Shown here: positions 5,814 to 11,044 of the stretch, in pieces | How the letters are laid out: each line of letters opens with the position of its first letter | Position numbering within the stretch: the first letter of the stretch is position 1 | Assembly (NCBI GenBank): GCA_016649675.1 | Contig: JAENXG010000060.1 | Span: forward strand, 1-11,044 | Source of the DNA: Methyloceanibacter sp. | GTDB lineage: Bacteria; Pseudomonadota; Alphaproteobacteria; Rhizobiales; Methyloligellaceae | DNA: 11,044 nt | Reading direction: 5' to 3' | Position numbers and translations under genes: made by a program | Notes under the pieces: model-generated | Databases searched by the model: none | The model's input: only the letters and a program-made list of their open reading frames with translations | What the model was told of the DNA's origin: nothing

Positions 5814-6733
5814 GACGCGTCCTCCACGATCCAGCGCACCAGCTCGCCGAACGAGCGGCCGCTGTGGCTTGCAAGCTCGGGCACAAGCGATGTCGACGTC
5901 ATGCCAGGCTGGGTATTGACCTCAAGGCAGATCAGTTCCCCCGTGCCCTCTGGCCGGTCGTCGAAGCGGAAGTCGGACCGACTGACCCCACGGCAGCCCA
6001 GTGCCCTATGAGCTGCTAGGGACAGCTTCTGTACCAATTGGTAAACATTTGGTTTAAGCGGCGCCGGAAGCACGTGAATTGAGCCTCCAGGGGCGTATTT
6101 CGCGTCATAATCGTAAAAGGCGAGACCTTCGGCCGGGCAGATTTCGATCACGCCGAGCGCTTCTTCGCCCATAACGGCGCAAGTCAGCTCCCGGCCGGCG
6201 ATATAGCGCTCCACCATGACCTCCTCGCCGAGCGTCCATTCGGCGGAGGTCAGCTCCTGGGGCGGGTGGCGCTGGTCCTCGCGCACGATATAGACGCCGA
6301 CGCTCGAGCCTTCGGTCGGCGGCTTGATGACGTAAGGCGGCTTCATGGCGTGGGCTCGTGCAGCCTCTGCCCGAGAGATCACGCGGCTTTCGGCGACCGG
6401 CACGCCGGCAGCGGCGAGCACGGCCTTGGCGCGCTCCTTATGCATGGCAAGGGCGGAGGCGAGCACGCCGGAATGGGTGTAGGCGATGCCCATGGTCTCG
6501 AGCAGGCCCTGGATGCAGCCATCCTCGCCGTAGCGTCCGTGCAGCGCGTTGAAACAGACATCCGGCGCAATCTCGGCGAGCCGCGCGGCGACGTCGCGGC
6601 CGACATCGAGCCGGGTCACGCGGTAGCCTTGAGCATCGAGGGCGTCGGCGCAGGCGGCGCCAGAGCGCAAGGATACCTCCCGCTCCGATGACCAGCCGCC
6701 CATCAGAACGGCAATGTGTTGTGGTTGAGGCAT
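5801..6733 (-). CDS. ddl: D-alanine--D-alanine ligase
   Basis: Ddl joins two D-alanines with ATP in the cytoplasm, supplying the dipeptide for MurF. The 310-residue product has the standard three-part ATP-grasp layout. Family residues are in place: SSEREVSL (E17, matching E. coli DdlB E15), EGSSVGV (S144, matching S150), YDYDAKY (K212, Y213, matching K215/Y216), and the metal-binding LEVNTQPGM (E271, N273) after SRSDF (D254). The start ATG at 6731-6733 has AGAGGA at 6743-6748, 9 nt upstream. Upstream lies a 162-bp divergent gap instead of murB, so a promoter is expected there. One oddity is that residues 215-251 (5981-6091) use many codons that are uncommon in the neighbouring genes, although the protein motifs around it are intact. 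Confidence 0.97.
   Translation of the reverse strand: MPQPQHIAVLMGGWSSEREVSLRSGAACADALDAQGYRVTRLDVGRDVAARLAEIAPDVCFNALHGRYGEDGCIQGLLETMGIAYTHSGVLASALAMHKERAKAVLAAAGVPVAESRVISRAEAARAHAMKPPYVIKPPTEGSSVGVYIVREDQRHPPQELTSAEWTLGEEVMVERYIAGRELTCAVMGEEALGVIEICPAEGLAFYDYDAKYAPGGSIHVLPAPLKPNVYQLVQKLSLAAHRALGCRGVSRSDFRFDDRPEGTGELICLEVNTQPGMTSTSLVPELASHSGRSFGELVRWIVEDASCNR
5820..5825 (-). promoter_or_regulatory. Shine-Dalgarno for the ftsQ GTG start
   Basis: GGAGGA lies within the ddl coding region, 6 nt before the GTG at 5811-5813. Its near-ideal match and spacing are the main support for a GTG start overlapping ddl. Confidence 0.75.
6032..6043. repeat. Perfect 12-bp AT-rich palindrome inside ddl
   Basis: TACCAATTGGTA is self-complementary and lies in the most AT-rich part of ddl (about 40% G+C over 6021-6060), some 220 bp upstream of the ftsQ start. 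It could be chance within the codon-anomalous patch, or a binding site for regulation of ftsQAZ. Confidence 0.35.
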
Positions 6734-6895
6734 ATCGGATCGTCCTCTGCTGTCAGGCCCCGGTGCTTACGGCTTTAGCTGAATCGGGGCGGTTTAGGAA
6801 TCGGCGTGGGGCACTCATTCGGCGGGGCTGTTCCCGCCGCTGGTCGGCTGGTAGCGTGCCGCCGCTTCCGCATCGTCCAGGCAAGGGGACCACCC
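6734..6895. promoter_or_regulatory. Divergent intergenic region, ddl / serine hydrolase
   Basis: These 162 bp separate the divergent starts of ddl and the hydrolase and should contain promoters for both. Visible structure: a direct repeat of TTTAG followed by GAATCGG (6774-6778 with 6781-6787, and 6793-6797 with 6798-6804), and an inverted repeat CGGCGGG/CCCGCCG with a 6-nt loop (6820-6839) in the presumed hydrolase leader. No clear sigma-70 hexamers could be assigned on either strand. Confidence 0.5.
6883..6889 (+). promoter_or_regulatory. Shine-Dalgarno deciding the serine hydrolase start
   Basis: AAGGGGA stands 6 nt before the ATG at 6896-6898. This ATG also places a signal peptide at the very N-terminus, unlike the upstream in-frame GTG at 6806. 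Confidence 0.65.
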
Positions 6896-8437
6896 ATGGC
6901 TGCTTCGTTCCGTGCAATTGCACTGGTCTTGCTGGCGACGTCGATGACCTGCACCGCTGCTGCGGCGCAGACGGCGACGAAGGAGAAGGTGCTCGCGGCG
7001 ATCCCCAAGCTCGGGAAGCTCGCGCAAGCGGCTGTTGCCAATGGCGGCGTGCCGGGCCTCGCCATTGCTATCGTCTACCAAGACGAGGTCGTCTATCTCG
7101 GCGGCTTCGGCGTGCGGGAAATGGGCAAGCCCGGTGCTGTCGACGCCGATACCGTGTTCCAGCTCGCTTCCTTCTCCAAGCCCATCTCCTCGACGGTCGT
7201 TGCTTCGGTGGTCAGCGACGGGCTGGTCACGTGGGATTCCCGCATCGCCGACCTCGATCCCGCCTTTAAGCTGCACGATGCCTATCCGACCGAGCAGGTC
7301 ACGGTGCGCGACCTCTTCAACCATCGGAGTGGCCTCTCGGGCAATGCCGGCAACGATCTCGAAGAGCTCGGCTTCGACCGCGCCACGATCCTAGCGCGTC
7401 TGCATTATCTGAAGCCGACCTCGAGCTTCCGCGCGGGATACGCCTACAGCAATTTCGGATTGACCGAAGGCGCGGTTGCGGCGGCTAAGCCGACCGGCAA
7501 ATCATGGGAGGATGTCTCCGAGGAGAAACTTTACCAGCCGCTCGGCATGAGCTCGACCAGCTCCCGCCATGCCGACTTTCTCAAGCACGCCAACCGCGCT
7601 GAGCTGCATGTGCCGGTGGACGGGAAATGGACGGCGCTCGTCAAGCGCGACCCCGATCCGCAGTCGCCGGCGGGCGGCGCGAGCTCGAACGCGCGCGATC
7701 TTGCCCAATGGATGCGGCTGGTGCTCGGCAACGGCAAATATGAAGGCGTGCAGCTGATCAAGGAGGAGGCCATCTCGCCGACGCATGCTCCTCTCATGGA
7801 CCGCGGCAAGAATCCGGTGTCGGGCGCGCCGTCCTTCTATGGGCTTGGTTGGAACGTCGAGTTCGGTCGGTACGGCACGGTCTGGGGGCATGCCGGCGCT
7901 TTCAGCCAGGGCGCGCGGACGCTCGTATCTCTGCTTCCCTCCGAGCAGCTCGGCATCGTGGTCCTCGCCAACGCCTTTCCCACCGGCGTGCCGGAGGGTC
8001 TCGCCGACACGTTCTTCGATTTGGTCTTTGCCGGAGCGCCGACGGAAGACTGGACCGCGAAATGGAACGCGATCTTCGACTCGATGTTCGGACCCGCGAT
8101 GGAGGCAGCCAAGAAGGTCTACGGCACGCCCCCGGCGTCGCCGTCGCCGGCGTTGCCGCTCGCGGCCTATGCCGGAACCTATGCGAACGACTATTTGGGC
8201 AATGCGATCGTCGTCGAGGACGACGGAGGGCTAGCGCTGAAGCTCGGGCCGAACGGAGCGCATTCGAGAAAGCTCAAGCATTTCGATCGGGATCTGTTCG
8301 TGTACTTTCCCGACGAGGAAACGCCCGACATGCCGTTCGCGGTGACATTTCAGATCGGCCCGGACCAGAAAGCGAGCCGAGTCACCATTGAGGACCTCAA
8401 CGACGACGGCCAGGGCGTGCTGGCCCGGGTCCAATAG
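6896..8437 (+). CDS. Exported serine hydrolase, beta-lactamase/S12 peptidase family, with DUF3471-like C-terminal domain
   Basis: This 513-residue protein starts with a Sec-type signal peptide (hydrophobic 7-20, likely cleavage near A22-Q25; no lipobox), so it should act in the periplasm. Its N-terminal domain (about 30-390) has the three motifs of the beta-lactamase/penicillin-binding fold: SxxK as SFSK (S92 nucleophile, K95), YxN as YSN (Y184, N186), and HxG as HAG (H332-G334). HxG in the third motif is typical of S12 peptidases and some esterases rather than true class C beta-lactamases, which have KTG. Residues about 410-513, after a Pro/Ala/Ser hinge (412-422), resemble the DUF3471/lipocalin-like domain that often follows this fold. 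The substrate cannot be told: D-amino-acid peptidase, esterase or peptidoglycan-related activity are all possible. It is encoded opposite to the dcw genes. Composition resembles its neighbours, so recent acquisition is not evident. Confidence 0.9.
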   Translation: MAASFRAIALVLLATSMTCTAAAAQTATKEKVLAAIPKLGKLAQAAVANGGVPGLAIAIVYQDEVVYLGGFGVREMGKPGAVDADTVFQLASFSKPISSTVVASVVSDGLVTWDSRIADLDPAFKLHDAYPTEQVTVRDLFNHRSGLSGNAGNDLEELGFDRATILARLHYLKPTSSFRAGYAYSNFGLTEGAVAAAKPTGKSWEDVSEEKLYQPLGMSSTSSRHADFLKHANRAELHVPVDGKWTALVKRDPDPQSPAGGASSNARDLAQWMRLVLGNGKYEGVQLIKEEAISPTHAPLMDRGKNPVSGAPSFYGLGWNVEFGRYGTVWGHAGAFSQGARTLVSLLPSEQLGIVVLANAFPTGVPEGLADTFFDLVFAGAPTEDWTAKWNAIFDSMFGPAMEAAKKVYGTPPASPSPALPLAAYAGTYANDYLGNAIVVEDDGGLALKLGPNGAHSRKLKHFDRDLFVYFPDEETPDMPFAVTFQIGPDQKASRVTIEDLNDDGQGVLARVQ

Positions 8438-8446
8438 AGCGCGACG

Positions 8447-8469
8447 GCCTCAGCGCGGGACGCCGAGGC
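8447..8469. terminator. Hairpin at the convergent hydrolase/murB junction
   Basis: Positions 8447-8455 and 8461-8469 form a 9-bp stem around a 5-nt loop. On the minus-strand RNA one pair is G-U; on the plus-strand RNA it is an A-C mismatch. It overlaps the murB stop and begins 9 nt after the hydrolase stop. No U-tract follows on either side, so it is at best an imperfect two-way terminator or a 3'-end stabiliser. Confidence 0.3.
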
Positions 8470-9370
8470 GCTTGATCTCCCATTCGAGCTCCACCCCGCT
8501 CGTCTCCTTGACCCGCGCTCGCACCGTCTCGCCGAGCTTCTCGATGTCGGCGCCGGTCGCGTTCCCCTCGTTGATGAGGAAGTTGCAGTGCATCTCGGAG
8601 ACCTTGGCGTCGCCGACCGATAAGCCCCGGCAGCCCGCCGCATCGATCAGCTGCCAGGCCTTTTTCCCCGGCGGGTTCTTGAAGGTCGAGCCGCCGGTGC
8701 GGCTTTTAATGGGTTGCGCCTGCTCGCGATAGGCGGCGATATCGTCCATCTCGGCGAGGATCTTCGCGGGCTCGCCGGGCTCGCCTTTGAAAAGCGCCTC
8801 GGTGAAAATGAAATCGTCCGGCGCGCCGCAATGCCGGTACTCATAATGAAGCTCGGCCACGGGAAGCACGTGCACCTTCCCTTTGCGGTCGACGGCACGG
8901 GCCTCGACCACGACCTCGCGTGTCTCGCGCCCATGGGCCCCGCCATTCATGCGCAGCGCGCCCCCGACGCAGCCGGGAATGCCGCGATAGAAGGAGAGGC
9001 CGGCAATGCCGGCATCGGCCGCGGCGCGGGCCACCTTCACGTCAGGAACGGCAGCACCGGCGCGGAGCATTGAGCCGTCCTCGATCCTGATCTCGCCGAA
9101 CCCCCTGCCCAAGCGGATGACGACGCCGGCAATGCCGCCGTCGCGCACGAGCAGGTTCGACCCGAGGCCGATGACGGTGACGGGAATGTCGGACGGCGTG
9201 GCACGCATGAAATAAGCAAGGTCGACTTCGTCGGCCGGCGAATAGAGGACCTCGGCGGGTCCGCCGACGCGAAACCAGGTGAGGTCGGCGAGGACGGCAC
9301 CGGGTTTCAGCTTGCCGCGGAGTTCGGGCAGGCTCGCGACCAGCCGACCTTCGAGGTCAGCGCCGCTCAT
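8450..9370 (-). CDS. murB: UDP-N-acetylenolpyruvoylglucosamine reductase
   Basis: MurB reduces UDP-GlcNAc-enolpyruvate to UDP-MurNAc with NADPH and FAD in the cytoplasm. The 306-residue product shows the FAD-binding (PCMH-type) domain, with TWFRVGGPAE (31-40), GLGSNLLVRDGG (68-79) and the flavin-contacting SFYRGIPGCVGGALRMNGGA (126-145). The catalytic-domain motif GGSTFKNP (S228, the proton donor) and NFLINEGNATGADI follow. E298 near the C-terminus (LEWEIKRLG) fits the family's catalytic glutamate. Its length and the spacing of these motifs suggest the shorter type II form. GIPGC replaces the more common GIPGS. The ATG overlaps the murC end by 14 nt and has GAGGGAG 4 nt upstream, so translation is likely coupled to murC. 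Confidence 0.97.
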   Translation of the reverse strand: MSGADLEGRLVASLPELRGKLKPGAVLADLTWFRVGGPAEVLYSPADEVDLAYFMRATPSDIPVTVIGLGSNLLVRDGGIAGVVIRLGRGFGEIRIEDGSMLRAGAAVPDVKVARAAADAGIAGLSFYRGIPGCVGGALRMNGGAHGRETREVVVEARAVDRKGKVHVLPVAELHYEYRHCGAPDDFIFTEALFKGEPGEPAKILAEMDDIAAYREQAQPIKSRTGGSTFKNPPGKKAWQLIDAAGCRGLSVGDAKVSEMHCNFLINEGNATGADIEKLGETVRARVKETSGVELEWEIKRLGVPR

Positions 9371-10796
9371 GCCGCTCCCTCAATTGCTCGAGCCGCCCCG
9401 GCAGCGCGTTGATCCAATCGGTGATGGTGCCGGCGCCAAGTCCAACGACGAGGTCGCCGGATTGACCGAGGTCGGCGATAGCCTCGACCAAAGTTTCTTC
9501 CCCGTCGACGGTCACCACCTGCGAATGGCCGTGGCGGCGTAGGGCGGACGCCAACTCGTCGCGGTCGATGCCGGGGATGGGCGCCTCGCCCGCCGAATAG
9601 ACCGGCGTCACGATGACGATATCGGCATCGTCGAGGCAGGCTGAGAACTCGTTGAACAGGGACTGGAGGCGGGTGTAGCGATGGGGCTGCACCACGGCGA
9701 TGATGCGCCCGTCGCCCCCACTGCGCGCGGCGCGCAGCACGGAAGCGATCTCGACCGGGTGGTGGGCATAGTCGTCGTAAATCTGAACGCCCTGCCATTC
9801 GCCGACGCGAGTGAAGCGCCGCTTCACGCCGGAGAAGGCGGCGAAGGTCGCCCGGATCACCTCGTCGCTCACGCCGGCTTCCGCTGCCGCGGCGAGCGCG
9901 GCCAGCGCGTTCAAAGCATTATAGTGGCCCGGCACCGGCAGCATAAGATCTTCGAGCTTGCGCGGGCCGCCTCTGACGGCCGGCCCGAGATCGGCATCGA
10001 ACACGATTTGGTTGCGGCCGGCGCGCAGGTTGCTGAGCCTGATATCGGCGTCGCGCGCGACCCCATAGGTCAGGGTGCGGCGGCCATTGGCAGCGCCGCC
10101 GAGCTTCGCCAAAAGCTCGCGCACCACGGGATGATCGATGCAGGCCACGGCGACACCGTAGAACGGGATCGCGTCAATGAACTGGTGAAAGGCCTGGTGC
10201 AGCGCATCGAGCGACGGCCAATAGTCCATATGCTCGGGATCAATATTGGTCACCACCCCGATCTGGGTCGGGAGCTTCAGGAAGGTGCCGTCGGATTCGT
10301 CGGCCTCGACCACCATCCACTCGCCCTTGCCGATGCGGGCGTTGGTCCCCCAGGCATTGATAATGCCGCCGGCGATCACCGTCGGGTCGAGGTTGGCGCC
10401 TTTGAGCAGGTCGGCGATGAGAGAAGTGGTGGTGGTCTTGCCGTGAGTGCCGGTGATCGACACGGTGGCGCAAGGCCGCATCAGCTCGGCCAGCATCTCG
10501 GCACGGCGGATGATGGGGATGCCGCGCTCCCTGGCCGCCTCGAACTCAGGATTGCCCGCCTTCACAGCGCTCGAAATGACGAGATAGGCGGCGCTCTTGA
10601 TGTTCCCAGGATCGTGACCGATCAGGCATTCGATGCCGCGGCGCCGCAAGCGCTCGAGATTGGCGCCGTCCTTGAGGTCGCTGCCTTGCACGCGATAGCC
10701 GCGGGTATGCATGACCTCAGCGATGGCGCTCATGCCGATGCCGCCGATGCCCACGATGTGGAACAGGCCTGTCTTGTCGGGCGCGGGCAAATGCAT
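9357..10796 (-). CDS. murC: UDP-N-acetylmuramate--L-alanine ligase
   Basis: MurC attaches L-Ala to UDP-MurNAc with ATP, the first amino-acid addition in peptidoglycan precursor synthesis. The 479-residue product has all three Mur ligase domains. The N-terminal UDP-binding Rossmann domain begins with HIVGIGGIGMS (13-23). The central ATPase has P-loop GTHGKTTTT (116-124), ADESDG (165-170) and NIDPEHMDYW (184-193). The C-terminal domain carries YDDYAHHPVEI (340-350) and QPHRYTR (370-376). The length is typical. Its ATG (10794-10796) follows the murG stop by 8 nt, and it overlaps murB by 14 nt. The presumed Shine-Dalgarno (AGGTGG) lies in the last murG codons. Confidence 0.98.
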   Translation of the reverse strand: MHLPAPDKTGLFHIVGIGGIGMSAIAEVMHTRGYRVQGSDLKDGANLERLRRRGIECLIGHDPGNIKSAAYLVISSAVKAGNPEFEAARERGIPIIRRAEMLAELMRPCATVSITGTHGKTTTTSLIADLLKGANLDPTVIAGGIINAWGTNARIGKGEWMVVEADESDGTFLKLPTQIGVVTNIDPEHMDYWPSLDALHQAFHQFIDAIPFYGVAVACIDHPVVRELLAKLGGAANGRRTLTYGVARDADIRLSNLRAGRNQIVFDADLGPAVRGGPRKLEDLMLPVPGHYNALNALAALAAAAEAGVSDEVIRATFAAFSGVKRRFTRVGEWQGVQIYDDYAHHPVEIASVLRAARSGGDGRIIAVVQPHRYTRLQSLFNEFSACLDDADIVIVTPVYSAGEAPIPGIDRDELASALRRHGHSQVVTVDGEETLVEAIADLGQSGDLVVGLGAGTITDWINALPGRLEQLRERHERR

Positions 10797-10804
10797 CTTC
10801 GGAC

Positions 10805-11044
10805 CTAGTCCACCTGCTCTTTGGCTCGCGCGAGCTCCTCGGCGAGATCGGCAAGCTTCCGCACCGCCTCGGTCTCGGCCATGGCTTTCGCCTTTCCGGC
10901 GGTCTTTGCCAAGAGATCGGGCGAGGCGAAGAGCCGTTCCAGCTCCTGCGCCAAGCGCTCAGGCGTCAGCTCCTTCTGTCTGACGCACCAGCCGCCGCCG
11001 CTTTGCTCAAGGCGAGTTGCATTTTCAAGCTGATCGTTGTCAAG
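10805..11044 (-). CDS. murG: UDP-GlcNAc:lipid I N-acetylglucosaminyltransferase, C-terminal 79 residues
   Basis: Only the 3' end lies in the window; the gene runs off the right edge. MurG adds GlcNAc to lipid I to give lipid II on the inner face of the cytoplasmic membrane. The visible part begins LDNDQLENATRLEQSGGGW, matching the conserved end of the nucleotide-sugar site, where the glutamine contacts UDP-GlcNAc, and continues with the helical C-terminus ending EELARAKEQVD before TAG at 10805-10807. Its position directly before murC is the standard dcw order. Confidence 0.93.
   Translation of the reverse strand, partial: LDNDQLENATRLEQSGGGWCVRQKELTPERLAQELERLFASPDLLAKTAGKAKAMAETEAVRKLADLAEELARAKEQVD

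Noticed and set aside
6041..6057. Possible CtrA site in ddl upstream of ftsQ (TTAA then TTTA on the minus strand)
   Set aside because: The spacing is 8 instead of 7 and the second half-site has a mismatch, so it does not meet the TTAA-N7-TTAA consensus.
6806..6895. GTG-started 30-residue N-terminal extension of the serine hydrolase
   Set aside because: It would bury the signal peptide and has no good Shine-Dalgarno, while the ATG at 6896 has AAGGGGA and an immediate signal peptide.

Overview
The window is a high-GC (by eye roughly 65% G+C) stretch of an alphaproteobacterial chromosome. It carries the downstream half of the division and cell wall (dcw) cluster, read on the minus strand in the order murG (3' end only), murC, murB, [insertion], ddl, ftsQ, ftsA, ftsZ, lpxC. 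At the left edge is a probable start of the next gene, which synteny suggests is bamD. The gene order, the 605-residue FtsZ with a long Pro/Gln-rich linker ending in a conserved C-terminal peptide, and lpxC following ftsZ fit the Hyphomicrobiales (Rhizobiales) or close relatives. Genus cannot be set from the sequence alone.

Right part (11044 to 8450): murG, murC and murB are packed tightly (8-nt gap, then a 14-nt overlap). They make the MurNAc branch of peptidoglycan precursor synthesis and lipid II. Middle part (8449 to 6734): an oppositely oriented gene for an exported serine hydrolase of the beta-lactamase/S12 peptidase family, with a C-terminal DUF3471-like domain, splits the cluster. It converges on murB with only 12 nt between stop codons and diverges from ddl across a 162-bp gap. 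As a result ddl-ftsQ-ftsA-ftsZ cannot simply be a read-through extension of murG-murC-murB, and probably has its own promoter.

Left-centre (6733 to 1587): ddl (D-Ala-D-Ala ligase), ftsQ (overlapping ddl, GTG start with a strong Shine-Dalgarno), ftsA and ftsZ. The 87-nt ftsA-ftsZ gap contains a perfect 10-bp inverted repeat. Positions 1283-1586 form a relatively AT-rich intergenic region with several small palindromes before lpxC (lipid A deacetylase). Positions 71-331 after lpxC are non-coding as far as can be seen. At 1-70 an open frame with a good ribosome binding site and an in-frame 18-bp repeat runs off the edge.

Together the genes supply peptidoglycan precursors (murG/C/B, ddl), the early divisome (ftsQ, ftsA, ftsZ) and the committed step of lipid A synthesis (lpxC). 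All eight core genes look intact apart from the edge-truncated murG. No tRNA, rRNA, CRISPR array, insertion sequence or phage element was seen. No new multi-gene system was found. The points most worth following are the hydrolase splitting the dcw cluster, the ftsA-ftsZ hairpin, and a codon-usage anomaly with a palindrome inside ddl.
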